Below are positions 40,601 to 53,846 of a stretch of 64,000 nucleotides of DNA, piece by piece. Location: contig NW_025776252.1 of NCBI RefSeq assembly GCF_021130785.1, positions 1 to 64,000 on the forward strand. Reading direction: 5' to 3'. The stretch comes from Homalodisca vitripennis. Taxonomy: Eukaryota > Arthropoda > Insecta > Hemiptera > Cicadellidae. The stretch's first letter is position 1. Each line of letters begins with the position of its first letter. A model generated the notes under the pieces. That model was not told the origin of the DNA, ran no database searches, and worked only from the letters and a program-made list of their open reading frames with translations. A program made the translations under genes and the position numbers.

Positions 40601-40821
40601 TTATGGACTTGTGATGAAATATATCCTACAAATCAAAATTCCTTTTTGAATTTTCAATAACAATTTTCATGAAAAATGTGTAATGCTATGATTAAGTTGA
40701 TGCTAATAAACTATGTTAAAAGGAATTTGAATTATTAATTTGCAGTCCCCACACTTTAAACAACAAATAAATTAAAACAAAACTTTTTATTAAAAGGCAT
40801 TGTGAGTAAACTGTCGCAGCA

Positions 40822-41173
40822 GGACGGCAGTGTTGTAAACTGCGCCTTTTAGCGTAATTATCCGTTATTTAAAGCTGTTTGCGCTACCGTAAACATTGTT
40901 TTTTTAACTGGTTCATTGTGTATTTCTGTTTTCTAAGTCAAATTATACCGTTTTTTCACTATAGCGATTGATTATTTAAAGTTTTTACACCGGAGAAAAA
41001 ATTATAAAAATCCAAGTTTTTTTCAAAAAACGAACTATTTTAATTGCATTGCGCTACCGTGATATTGAAAAAATAATTTTTTTCCCAGTTGCATTTTATT
41101 TATGAAGTATATATGCAAGTTTTCCGCGGTATAGCACTTGAAAAAAAAAATATTTTTTTTTCAGCCCACCCTA
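40822..41173 (-). repeat. right TIR of transposon copy 2
   Basis: About 352 bp, pairing with 37,754-38,106. It begins ggacggcagtg and ends CAGCCCACCCTA. Confidence 0.88.
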
Positions 41174-41866
41174 TTCTGGATTTTGCAGCTTAATATTCTG
41201 GTTGAAATTCAAGGCATTTTAAAATCTGAACTACACCATCAGCAGTCGTAAACATTTAACATAATTTTGAAGATCATCTGTTGGGTCTGTAATAATAATT
41301 TATTGTCATAAGTATCGTGGCTATATGTTTAAAAATAATAAATTTAAACTGTAGAAAATATTCGCGGATATTAGAAAATTAGTTCTGAAATATTGTTTTA
41401 TACAGAAAAATTTTTGTTCTAACCACTAAATAATTGATTTATTGATCCGAAAAGCTAACAAAGGACGTCACCAATGTAGGAAAAACTTTTGAAATTAGAA
41501 CCTAGAAACTCTAGTGTTTAGAACTATGTTACTAAAATATAAACTCAACAAAAGATAATTAGAATTACCTAGCGCAAGTAGTTTTTAATTAGCAAGAAAA
41601 CAGATATCTGATATAATACAATATGAAACAAGAGATTGCTATAACATTCAACTTTACAATAACTGAGTGTATTGTCACACACTGTTTCTAAACCTACCCG
41701 TGATATTTATTTATCCACTTCAAGACTGATAGTAATAAAGGACTAAAATAACGAGATTGATTATTTGTTCTATAGTACCACATTTTAAATAAATGTTTTT
41801 TTTAAGTAATCACTCAGAGGAATTATCATATTTTCTGTAAATTTTTAAATGTTTTCTATAAAAAGT

Positions 41867-43422
41867 AGAAAGTTTATACTATACAGAGATTTATCTTACA
41901 TGATGATTGTCTGGTTGTCCACTTTTTCAGATGTGTGATTTTAATATCCTTTTATTAACTTATTACATTTACTTTAGAATGTAGTTCAAAATGAAGAATC
42001 GTATAAAATTTAAAGAAGTTTTCGAACATATTTCGGTTGTCATGAATCACATACACAAATAACTGTATCTCAAAATTTGGGGTAACGATGTAAAATTAGT
42101 TAACAGTTATTCTTACTTTTAATACATTTTCGGTATAACATTTTAATTTACCTATAACGTTGGACTAACAAGAATACTGCGCTTTTATTTCATTTAGCAA
42201 TGGAGAGGACCAAACATATTAATGTTTTATTTTTTAACTGTATGCAAAATTGTTGTCAATCTAATGTATGGTGGAAATTCCTATGTGAGCATACAAGTAA
42301 TAACATACAATTTCTAAAGTCTATCGTTAATTTTAAAATTGTGTTAAGTGGCTCAATACCTACTCATTTTATACTTCTACATTAATTTAAGGAGATATCT
42401 AGAATATATTTAAACCTGATACAGTACACCTTATCAGTAAAAAAAGGGCGAGTTTTTTATTTTTGATTATAAAAAAATGTATTGGGACGCTTTTTGGCAC
42501 TTAGTGCTCTATGACTCGACCAACTGTGTAGGCAAATATTTCCTAAATTTTCAGTAAATATATTTTCTTGTACTAATTTTAGGAGTATTATTGGGTATTA
42601 TATCTGAATTAAGATATACTTGCGATTTATTCTCATGTCTACATACTCTACATTTGATATGTCTTCCATATATGTATAGTATATTTTGGAATACTGATTA
42701 TCAAACCTCAAATATATTGAAAGATATTCGCATTTATACTATATATAATTCTTTTAGAATGTACAATGTATAATCCTGTCTAGTCATGTACTTTAGAATT
42801 AATGTATATGACTCGTATGTGACTCTTTTGTCAAAGGCGGTAGCCGCAAGAAATGAGAAATATACCAGCTAACAATAATATTTGTGCTGTAATACATTCA
42901 CTTTATTGATTTAATACTCATTTTCCTCAAAACTAGAATACATTGAAATGTAATTTTTAGGTTTTTCTTTCGTATTGAAAATTCTTTACGTTTAAGAAGA
43001 ATTAGTCTTAATAAGGTGAAAATAATTTATTTAACATTCAAAAGCTAAAACCTAATAGATTTAATTGCCAATAAAATCGGTCTCCGGCTTCATATTAAAA
43101 CTTGTACATTTGTAGGGGACAGTATTGGACTAATCCAACTGGTGAACCTTGAACTATAGATGTTATGTTGGATGCAATCAACAAGCAATATACACACCGT
43201 ATTGCACACCGTAGTACAGTTAGAGGCTATAACTGTATGCATGTTAATGCTGGAATGGCACCGACTATATTCACTCTAAATGTCTACTTCAACACTCGGC
43301 CCGGATTCTTTTCTTAAGTCAAGATCGTTCCAAATCATCATTAGTGCAGCGAAAAAGTAAATCTTAAGAGAAATTAAAGTATATTATGTAAAAGTAGTCT
43401 TTGATCAGAAGTTAGAAAAACG
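41867..43422. other. unique spacer between palindromes 1 and 2
   Basis: AT-rich, with 60-61 codon frames of no recognisable content. A less AT-rich patch at 43,100-43,330 has no identifiable product. Confidence 0.5.
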
Positions 43423-44692
43423 TAGTTTTATCTAGTATCGTATAGTGGAAAAATGTTTGCCCCATCTGAGACATTTGCCCTTATTCACAAAAAATTTCTA
43501 AAATTATATAATAGGTACCAATTTCTAAATTATTAAGACAAAAATTTTATTTCCTAAATTTTTTTAACAATGGATGAAATTTAATAATATTAAACATTTT
43601 AAACACAACTTTAACAAATTGAGCACTTTGTAAAATATATAAAAAGTACAGCAAAAAGAATAAGTGCTTTGAAAATCGAGGAAAAAAGGATTACTAAGAG
43701 GAGGCGAGATAAAGGAGAGAATGAGACATAGGCAAAGGTGGCAGCAAGCGCGTCATGTTAACAGGCCTCTGCTATAATTTATTCAGGTCAATATGATTAC
43801 ATAATTTGTTGTGTGATTATTGGTGTATTAACATTGGCGTCTTTAATTACTAGACAGGGGTCAGCCACACCGCGTATCAGGATTTGTTGTTATTTGTCTG
43901 TTACTATATTTTTCCATAAATAGATTAAATTATTAATATAATACAAAATTATTTTCTGTGTAATAGTGTAAACTAAACTATAATATGGGTCAAAATATTG
44001 TATTAATTACTTTTAAATAATAAACAAATAAGTTTATGATTCTTAAAGAATACATACTTCATCAAAACCTTATCAATTTATCTTATAACGTAAAGTGTTA
44101 AATGGGAACAATACCAATAAATTTGGCATTTCACTGCGATTATTAATAAAGTAAGATGTGCTACTTGTTATTGATAATAGGAAATAACCAGACAAATATA
44201 GTACAGATTACAATCGTAAACAATATTTCAGTATATTTAGATTGTTTACCTACAAAAGTATCTAACCGTAATTTAATTATTGTTTCAATTTCAATATCAT
44301 TAACCTAATATTACACACGTGTATATTTGTTCAAATATATACTTGGCGCGGTTCAAAGTTCTGGTATAACATTGTAAAACTTGATCAAGGGAAACGTGAC
44401 ATGCAAATATTTTTAAAACGTTTTGGTATTGATCGATCCAGGGAAAAGTTTGTTGATCATGGAAAAAAAATTATCCATGTACTGTTTTATTTTTTACAAG
44501 ATATATGTTATTAAGAAAAAAAAATATTTTGAAAGAATTTATTAGCCTCGTTTGACGTTTTTACTTTATTATTCGGCATTACTGACAGTTAAGTATGTTT
44601 TCTTAACGTATTTAAATTCATAAGGTGTGTTAATTAGACAAATAATACAATCGTAAAATTTAAGTGTTAGATTTCATATAAAATCAAAACTT

Positions 44693-44920
44693 GAAACATT
44701 GAAACTAACACAGTTAAGTAGAGATTATTCAAAATTTTGCTAGTTTTTAATAAATTGTGTAGATTTCAAACTATTACAATAATATAAAGGATATAAAGAA
44801 GAGCTATAACCCTAACACCTTAAAGAGGCACAGGAAACATTGAAACTAACAAAATTAAGTAAAGATTGTGAAAAATTTAGCTAGTTTTTAATAAATTGTA
44901 AAAATTTCAAACTATTAAAA
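44693..44920 (+). repeat. arm-specific partial tandem duplication, 141-bp period
   Basis: Two ~88-bp copies (44,693-44,780 and 44,834-44,920), both starting gaaacattgaaactaac and ending near atttcaaactatta, are separated by a 53-bp linker. The other arm has one copy only (about 54,690-54,790), so the duplication arose in this arm or was lost from the other. Confidence 0.75.
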
Positions 44921-45078
44921 TGTTTTGCTTGTATTTTTAATATTTTATTTGAAAAATCAAGTATTCGAAATTAAATAATTTTTAAAAAATCTCAGTTTTA
45001 CTTTCTACAGTGAAGTTAAATTGATATTTCAGTATTGTCCCAAATAAAATTACAACCATTTTTCTACTCAGTGTTCTA

Positions 45079-45110
45079 ATGCAGTGTGTAGACTTATCTA
45101 CACACTGCAT
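45079..45110. repeat. 12-bp perfect hairpin, probable template-switch product
   Basis: atgcagtgtgta (45,079-45,090) and tacacactgcat (45,099-45,110) flank the loop gacttatc. The other arm has only one half of this sequence, next to gaataagtc. The left arm thus gained a reverse-complement copy of adjacent sequence. Confidence 0.75.
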
Positions 45111-45787
45111 TTTTAAATTGGATACATCAATAAATATCATGTTGTTTAACCAAATACATAATACAAATAGATAACCAGTTTACGCAAGTTTACGTAGGTT
45201 TGCACAAAACGGTAAAAAATAAAATTATGCAGACATCGTACGGTATTTGTCAGTTTTTCATACTGAATCTAATAAAGCAAAGAACAATCGAAAGAGAAGT
45301 GACTGGTAAGAGAGAAAAAACTTCAAAACTTCTGTGAGAACTGTTCAAACCGAACACTAATTAGATTGATAAACTTTTACTTACATTCGCAGGAAATAAC
45401 GCTTAGTTTGCAAGTAAGGGTTTAGTTATTGAATTAGAACATTGTCTTCTGGAATAACAAATTAGTTTATCCAATTAGCGAATAGATTTTCATACACTTT
45501 AGGATTACTTATATCCATTCTTTGTAAGAGTATGCAGAAAAAACTAAAAGTGTGGATAATATGAAAAACGCAATATTTGTTTGAAGTATGGCGTATTTAT
45601 ATGCATCTATATAACTTGATTGAAAATCTTTATCATAACTTAAATATACTTACAGAAAAAATTAATATTTATCTGTGTACTTCTTATATGAATATAATAT
45701 TTATTTGTTATGGAACATAATATAAAAACTCCATATTTATATTTTTATTACTGCGATTGATAAAGTAATGATAGGAGAGGAGTTATA

Positions 45788-45815
45788 GGGAGGGACAGAG
45801 GGAGAGAGAGAGAAA
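45788..45815 (+). repeat. (GA)n microsatellite, left arm
   Basis: A short purine GA/GGA run, the counterpart of a longer CT tract at 53,806-53,846 in the other arm. Confidence 0.7.
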
Positions 45816-48166
45816 TATTGTACTTAAACTCACATACTTGCCAAAAAGTATTATATTCTTAGTATTATATTACATTCGTGTCTGCCTGTTATGCTGAGTT
45901 TTATTATAAAAATTCTATTTATTACACAAGTTCAATTAATAATACATGACATCTTAGGACGATTGCAGTTTTATTCACAGGGATCCCATCTATTTTTTAC
46001 TAACGGGCGTACTAATATGCTACTTGGTTTTCTTTTTGTCCCACATTTTTATTCGACAAGGGAAGGCTACGCCAACCACTGTCGCGTAACTAGCTTAGCC
46101 AAGGATCCATGGGAATTAAATTTCAATTCCATTATACTACGTGTGTTACTTTGACATATATGCACATTGTAGGATTGGACTCTCTTTACTTACAAATTTA
46201 ATTATTCTGTTTTATGGCATTGCCATGATGATTACCTATAGGCCAATTTATAAATACATACTAAAGCTCAACCAAACCCAATGAACTATTGAATAATGTT
46301 TTTATCTTCAAATTCAATGTTTTATTCACGCAAAATTTCAAGTCAGTTTTATGTCCAGATGTGTTGTTTACTATGATAGACATAAATAAATTTTTTCTAT
46401 TCCCTAAAATTATAAAGTTCGATAACGCTCAGCCAAAAGGTATTCTGATCTATAGATAAATGTTATGGTTTTACATTCTCACCTTATAAACTCAGTTATT
46501 ACTTGGCTGATGTTACAATTCATTGCAGTAAGGTTATTTTAAACCAATTGTAATATAACAACGAAAATTATTGGAAAAACAATAAGAGCCTCATTTTGTC
46601 GTCTCTATGAAAGACAAATAATTTTATATCATGTCCCTGAAAGGAATAATTTACAAATGTTCTATCAGATAACATGATAAACTTGAAATAACCACTTTAA
46701 ATACATACCCTCAAGTTATGCTGATATTTAAGATATCATTTATATATCATTATTAGTTATTAATATTATTATTTATTAATTATTATGTGAACAGTATAAT
46801 GTTACATGCACAATAGTACGGGACATATTATTGAAAACTCAATTTTATATATATTTATAATGTAAGGAGATAGCAATTAATTTAATTTATAATTTTATTA
46901 CAAGTACTGTCGTAAGAAAATGATATCCTACACGCATGCAGAATTTAATCAATATATCTCAGACCTAAAAGGTTTCGAATAGTTAAATATTACAGGTTTA
47001 TGTAATTGGTTGTAAGAGGTTTGTGAATAGTCTTTTTATTACGTAATTCAACTCCCCGATATCATTATTTTAACTTCTGTACAGGTAACGAAGAAGATAT
47101 GTTAATACTTTATTTGTTTCAAAACTATTTTCCAATACCTTCAAGGTGAAATTAATTTGCAATAACGGTATTTAATCCGTGATAGGAACGAAAATGCGAA
47201 TTCTATGATCAAATTCACATAATATTTGTATTACGAGCCAGAACGCAACATATAAATTCATAATTTAATAAATTACTTGCGTACAATTAAAAAAATCATT
47301 AATGTGATTTTCATTATAGTAATTGAAATTGATGAGACGTTAGGGTGTGTAGTTATATGTAATTTCATGGACTTATTTGTCTTTTGGTACACTATTTCTT
47401 ACTCCCTCCTTCATAGCATCAGACTATAAATCTTTCTCCATTACATTAAAATTTAGGTTTTATGTTGGCTAGGCCAAAGATGAGTGAGGTGAAAGGAATT
47501 TTATCTCAATTATATCAAAAACAGTCCTGAGTGACCAGTTTGTAGTGTTAACGAAAAATAGAGATGTAGCCCTACTCTTAAGAATGTTATTTTAGATCTT
47601 GAAAAAATACTATAGAAATACATTTATCAAATTTTATACTAGGTAAAATTTTTAATTTTTTATGATTAGCTGAGCTTTTAGCAAACCTTATCACTCATAG
47701 TGCTGAACAAATTTTTCTTCTGCCTCTCCCTCTTTTTTGTTTTTTGTCTGTCTTCATGATGTCCAAAAACGAAACCGACATATATATATATAAAATTGTG
47801 CATAGACCTTAAGTTTCTACACATGACGAACACTGAGTTCAATGATAGTGAATGATAAATGCATGTGATTTGGCTGAGCTTTAGCATATATTCTTAAATT
47901 GCACATATTGATAACTGCGATTTTTTTCGCGAAAAAGGCCTGAAAATAAATATGTAAACAATCCTAATACACCGTAAGAGATTTCAAGCGTGTGGGATAT
48001 TAGCACATATACCCTTATAGTGGACTTGGTGACTTTAATGGTCACTTCGACCTTGTAAATGTTTAGTGTGGGCTGATTTAAAGTTATATAACTCGTATAA
48101 GTAACATTCATCTGTTAAAACCCTGACATTTATTGTCATTCTTACTATCTCTCATTGTGTTTTCAG

Positions 48167-48233
48167 GGTTCAGACCAACTGCAGAGTTGAGCAGACTGCT
48201 GACCTTGCGTGGTCCATAACTTGTTTGTTTTAA
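48167..48233 (+). CDS. possible terminal exon, weak
   Basis: A pyrimidine-rich run ending ttttcag (to 48,166) resembles a splice acceptor. The following frame reads 21 residues, beginning VQTNCRVEQT, then stops at 48,231-48,233. Composition is less AT-rich than the surroundings. No upstream exon or product is recognised, so this is a weak candidate and may be chance. Confidence 0.15.
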
Positions 48234-51200
48234 CACTGCTGATTGTGTTCATAGTACAACGGTTGAAATGAAAAGCAATTGATTTGTTTAATACACGCTA
48301 AGTACACCGATTTTATTGTGACTGCAAAATATATTTACTGTGGCTAATTTATGTTTGTGGATACACTACACAATTATCAAAACAAGTCATCTGCAACGAT
48401 TCTATGTTCACAATATTTGCAGAAAAAGAATTTTATATAAAAGGTAACATAAAATAAGTGATTGAAAATTATTTTAAAATCAAATAAAAAATACAAGTTG
48501 TATTTATTGCAATACTTGGATATTTAAAGATTCTGGGACAAATAAAAAATCTATCGTTCTTCAGACTGATTCTTAATATTTAAAATTCAATTATAACTAA
48601 TTACTTCTCATTATAGCAAAAGAAAGTATTTTTTGTTTTAGGTATTTTTTGTGAAGCAAAGTACATGGTTATCAACGTACATATTAAATGTATGTAAAAT
48701 TTCAGATCACTTATTTCTTATAGGTAAAATATTTATATTATTTTTTTTCCAACGGTATATCGATTTTTTATGATTTAAAATTTAGTATTAAACATACTTA
48801 TGTACTGCTCAAGGGGACCATTTTCAGTCTAATAAATTTGTTTATTTCCTCTTTTAATCCAGTGAGGAGGAGTTCTTACTTCAAATTCTATAGTGACTCC
48901 CTATAAAATACTGTAATATAATATTATTATATTGTATTTTATACGCATTCAATTTATATCTTGTTTAAACTAAGTTACTAAGGAATTCGATGTTATAATA
49001 TTTTTTTCATACCTTGTATATCAAGCCATATACTCGTGGTAAGTTGAAGCGATCAAGAGCTACAAATTAATAACAAAACAAACATTGCTAACATATGCGA
49101 TACAATATTTTTTCACATTACCCACAACATAACCTTTTTTGCAAATAAAGTGTACAGGTATGGAATAATTTATTAAAATTGGTATGTTTTTTCTAACGTA
49201 ATAATATATAGAAAAATGTGTTTTAACAAGAAACTGTAATGATAACAGTATTAACTAAAGTAATCATATTATATTGAATAACTGTTAAACTTCCAATTAT
49301 TGTACGGAATACACGGTTATTTACTTTTCTTATACTGACATGTAAACGGAATTTACAAAATGTACTTTAAATGTAAGATATTCAAGGGGTTTATTTTTTC
49401 TACTTGGCATAATTCTTTATATCACTCCTATATAGCAAAATTGATAAAAATAAGAAGAGTAATATAAAATGAAGCATTTAAACTATTTTATTACAACGCG
49501 ATTTTAATTGTACAACTTTTAGCTCAAAATTAATAATTAGGTTTGTAGGGAGCCAAAATTTATTTAATTCGTAGGTTATAGTACAAATAAATATAGTGTA
49601 TTATCCATACTCTTAAATTTTTTTACATAGTATTATGCTCCTTCAGCATTAAACAAGTAACATTCAAGTTTATATATAAATAATTTCCATTCTGTACTAT
49701 ACGTATATTAAAAGAGTTTGATTCTTTTTTTAGTATGAAAACACTAAATAAAATGCTTAGTTTTTGGATTTTCTTAAAAACAGAGTCCAGAATTCCGATT
49801 GATCGTAGTGACTTATGTATTCTTGGATATATTACACTTGCTTTTTTACATACAAATTTGAAGTAGGTCAAATGGGCCTATGTAACCTAACACATTATCT
49901 TGTAATGATAACCTATAGAATATTTATGCAGCCTATATATCATCCTAGAATTACAAACTCTCGAATCATATTTTAATGAAAAGGGACCCCCTGATTAAGG
50001 AAAATAAAATATAGCAAAAACTAAATAAGTTTACCTGTTATAATAGGAGGGTTGGTTCCCATGATAGGAGAGACGGTTTACATTATATCAGAGTCGGTTC
50101 CTAAATGTAAAGATATAGCTGCGATATGTGGAGCCTAGTACATCCCACCAAAACTTTTAGTATTTTTCAAGAGGTATAATATTAAATAAAATCCTTTGAG
50201 CCTTTAATTATATTTCAAATAGTATTATAACAATCATAAGAACAAAAATACATGTGTAAAAATATTTTATATTTCAATTGTTTTACTAGTGTGCATTAAA
50301 TTCCTATTTTTACGCATTTATTGCATTTTATAAATGTAGTCAGTTGAAATTAAAGCAATTTCAGAAAATATTATTTGGAAGTGATTCATTAGGCTTGATA
50401 ATTTCCTAGTTCCGCCGTGAAAACTAGATAACTAATTAAAAATGTTATAAGTAATTATGATGTAGTATTGATGAATGTATCAAATAAAAACTACAGAGGA
50501 ATATTTGCATCTAAAAGAAACAATATGCATTCAACATTAAAGATAAATATGTTTTCACTGTATAGATAGCAACGGTTCCTCAAAGAATAAATTATCAAAA
50601 AGCGCTACAAAATACATTAAACATATTCTAAGAAATACATATGCAATAGTATTTTATACATTCTATAAGGGACTTAATAACATATAGATAGCCAAAAACA
50701 TCAGTAAGTATAAACTTCTAGACATAAATTATTGTTGGGCATAATTCATGATTAAGATAATCTTGTAATAGAATCTACATGTTACAGTTTTAACGTGAAC
50801 AGGATTAAAAATAATAAATTTGAATACGTTTTTCAGCGTTTTAATCACAATATTGCCCATTATGAGCAGTTTTAGCTTGTTCCCTTTCTTCTTTACAGTA
50901 GTTTTTCCAGTCACTCCACTATATATTACACAAGCACTATATCTTACGGACTTTATGAAAATATTTAAATTTTATTACATATGTAAATTATTGGTTTCAC
51001 TCCTTAGGGCATTAAAAATCTCAATTCCTTTTAGGACATGTGTATTATTAACTGCAATAACCACTAGATAGATTATTGACATGATTCTAGTATATTTAAT
51101 AAAGTTTGGAATCTATACACCATATACTATTTACTGTATTTTCAACTATTTAACTTTTCTACCTACTACTATTTTCTATTTGATCCTTAAAATGTGGAAT

Positions 51201-51305
51201 GAAACACGCATTTTTATTTATCATTTCTTTCAATATTGTATTATAAAGTTAAATGTTTACACATAGTGTTGATAACACACACACAGACTCACACATATAT
51301 AAATA

Positions 51306-51470
51306 TATATTAAAGATAAGGATTAAAGGTCTTAGATGTGATACAGCTTAGAGTGTAAAGTGAAGAGACATAAAGTATATATTTATACTTTATACTTTAT
51401 ATATATACTTTATACATACACTGACTAAGCTGAATAATCACACAAAATATCTTTAACCCTTATTAATATC
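51306..51470. repeat. imperfect hairpin with AT core, MITE-like
   Basis: The left arm about 51,306-51,357 (ttaaagataaggattaaagg and acagcttag) pairs imperfectly with the right arm about 51,412-51,470 (ctaagctg, then ctttaacccttattaat). The core is a run of aaagtatata/tatactttat palindromes. It may be a short fold-back element or decayed MITE. Confidence 0.5.
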
Positions 51471-52220
51471 AAACTATACAATTTTTAATTTTATAATCTT
51501 GGTGTTCAGAAGGTTGGATGCCGATCTGTAAACAACATTGCCTATTAATAAAATGGTTTACTTGTTTATTTTATTCTTTAAAGTATGATTTGTTTAAATT
51601 GTACGTAAGTAATTTATGAAATTCTGAATTTATATGTTGCGTTCTGTCTCGTAATACAAATATCATGTGAATTTGATCATAGAATTCGCATTTTTGTTCC
51701 TATCACGGAATAAATACCGTTATTGCAAATTAATTTCACCTTAAAGGTATTGGAAAATAGTTTGAAACAAATAAAGTATTAACATATCTTCTTCGTTACC
51801 TGTACAGAAGTTAAAAGAATGATAACGGAGAGTTGAATTATGCAATAAAAAGACTATTCACAAACCTCTTACAACCAATTACATAAACCTGTAATATTTA
51901 ACTATTCGAAACCTTTTAGGTCTGAGATAATATATTGATTAAATTCTGCATGAGTGTAGGATATCATTTTCTTACGACAGTACTTGTAATAAAATTATAA
52001 ATTAAATTAATTGCTATCTCCTTACATTATAAATATATATAAAATTGAGTTTTTCTATATGTCCCGTACTATTATGCATGTAACATTATACTGTTCACAT
52101 AATAATTAATTAATAATAATTAATAATAATAATAACTAGTAAATAATTAATAATGATATCTTAAATATCAGCATAACTTAAGGGTATGTATTTAAAGTGG
52201 TTATTTCAAGTTTATCATGT

Positions 52221-52488
52221 TAAAAAGTATATTATATACATGCCTAAAACAAAATAGCATAAACAGTTTTATTTTTCAAAATGTGCAAGGTTTACTACTG
52301 AAATACTACATCGAGTTCAAATTCAGTAAAACCACAATTACCGTTAAAGTAATTAACATTAAAAATTTTACTCATTACGACAGTCCTCGCATATTTAACC
52401 CACATTTGAATGCAGCGAGCGGTGCCGGTCCTTATACAAATAGAATTACTGAGAACCTTCAATTTGTGTAGAACTTGTGTATTTCTGA
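52221..52488. repeat. ~270-bp segment present in only one arm of palindrome 2
   Basis: The sequence on either side matches continuously around 46,660-46,680 in the left arm, where this segment is missing. It contains an 84-codon plus-strand frame of no recognisable content. It is either an insertion here or a deletion from the left arm; no clean target duplication is visible. Confidence 0.65.
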
Positions 52489-52726
52489 TAGAACATTTGT
52501 AATTATTCCTTTCAGGGACATGATATAAAATTATTTGTCTTTCATAGAGACTACAAAATGAAGCTCTTATTGTCTTTCCAATAATTTTCGTTTTTATATT
52601 ACAATTATTGGTTAAAATAACCTTTCTGCAATGAATTGTAACAACAAACAAGTAATAACTGAGTTTATAAGGTGAGAATGTGAAACCATAACATTTATTT
52701 ATAGATCGTTATCGAATCTTTTGGCT

Positions 52727-53366
52727 GAGCGTTATCGAACTTTATAATTCTAGGGAATACAAAAATTTATTTGTGTCTGTCATTGTAAACAACACATCTG
52801 GACATCAAACTGACTTGAAATTTTGCGTGAATAAAACATTGAATTTGAAGATAAAAACACTATTCAATAGTTGATTGGGTTTGGATGAGCGTTATCGAAC
52901 TTTATAATTCTAGGGATAGAAAAATCTATTTGTGTCTGTCATAGTAAACAACACATCTGGACATCAAACTGACTTGAAAGTTTGCGTGAATAAAACATTG
53001 AATTTGAAGATAAAACACTATTCAATAGTTGATTGGGTTTGGATGAGCGTTATCGAACTTTATAATTCTAGGGATAGAAAAATCTATTTGTGTCTGTCAT
53101 TGTAAACAACACATCTGGACATCAAACTGACTTGAAATTTTGCGTAAATAAAACATTGAATTTGAAGATAAAAACACTATTCAATAGTTGATTGGGTTTG
53201 GATGAGCGTTATCGAACTTTATAATTCTAGGGAATAGAAAAATTTATTTATGTCTGTCATAGTAAACAACACGATATGTGGACATAAAACTGACTTGAAA
53301 TTTTGCGTGAATAAAACATTGAGTTTGAAGATAAAAACATTATTCAATAGTTCATTGGGTTTGGTT
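52727..53366 (+). repeat. minisatellite, four ~160-bp units
   Basis: Each unit begins gagcgttatcgaac, at 52,727, 52,887, 53,045 and 53,204, and the next truncated start is at 53,367. Units are 160, 158, 159 and 163 bp and contain catctggacat, gcgtgaataaaacattga and ttcaatagttgattggg or close variants. The left arm has one unit at about 46,266-46,433, in reverse. Confidence 0.92.
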
Positions 53367-53805
53367 GAGCGTTAGTATGTATTTATACATTGGCCTTATA
53401 GGTAATCATCATGGCAATGCCATAAATCAGAATAATTAAATTTGTAAGTAAAGAGAGTCCAATCCTATAGGATGTGCATATATGTCAAAGTAAACACATG
53501 TAGTTATGGAATTGAAATGTAATTCACATGGATCCTTGGCGAAGGTAGTTACGCGACAGTGGTTGGCGTAGCCTTCCCTTGTCGAATAAAAATGTGGGAG
53601 ATAAAGAAAACCAAGTAGCATTCTAGTACGCCGTTAGTAAAAATAGATGGTATACCTGTGAATAAAACTGCAATCGTCGTAAGATGTCATGTATTATTAA
53701 TTGAACTTGTATAATAAATAGAATTTGTATAATAAACTCAGCATAACAGGCAGATACGAATGTAATATAATACTTTTTGGCAAGTATGTGATTTTAAGTA
53801 CAAAA

Positions 53806-53846
53806 TCTCTCTCTCTATCTCTCTCTCCCTCTCTCTCGCCCTCCCT
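53806..53846 (+). repeat. (CT)n microsatellite, right arm
   Basis: An interrupted CT tract that is longer than its counterpart at 45,788-45,815 in the other arm. Confidence 0.85.

Larger units (their letters stand above)
37754..41173 (+). mobile_element. hAT-like DNA transposon with long TIRs, copy 2
   Basis: The element is 3,420 bp, begins TAGGGTGGGCTG and ends CAGCCCACCCTA. It is flanked by TTCTGGAT at 37,746-37,753 and 41,174-41,181, the reverse complement of the duplication around copy 1. The TIRs are 37,754-38,106 and 40,822-41,173. This copy has fewer lesions than copy 1 and carries its gene on the plus strand. Confidence 0.88.
35457..41866. repeat. palindrome 1, right arm (6.41 kb)
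   Basis: Reverse complement of 26,281-32,704. It carries transposon copy 2 (37,754-41,173) with the same target-site duplication and the same inner and outer flanks as copy 1. The length difference from the left arm is only about 14 bp. The CRE-like octamer recurs at 35,751-35,758. Confidence 0.92.
43423..47299. repeat. palindrome 2, left arm (3.88 kb)
   Basis: Matches the reverse complement of 51,594-56,056 with clear substitutions as well as indels, roughly 93-96 percent by eye. The outer end at tagttttatctagtat (43,423) pairs with the sequence ending at 56,056. The inner end near 47,299 pairs with about 51,594. It has a single copy of the ~160-bp unit that is repeated four times in the other arm. 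Confidence 0.88.
47300..51593. other. palindrome 2 centre (4.3 kb)
   Basis: AT-rich unique sequence. It holds a possible terminal exon (48,167-48,233), a CA-rich short run at about 51,271-51,293 and an imperfect hairpin (51,306-51,470). Frames of 61-84 codons have no recognisable content. Confidence 0.55.

Noticed and set aside
52217..52471. 84-codon plus-strand frame as a gene
   Set aside because: It lies in the segment missing from the other palindrome arm, has no recognisable motif and no splice context.
52727..53366. CRISPR-like repeat array
   Set aside because: Units are ~160 bp and similar over their whole length with no variable spacers; it is a minisatellite in a eukaryote.
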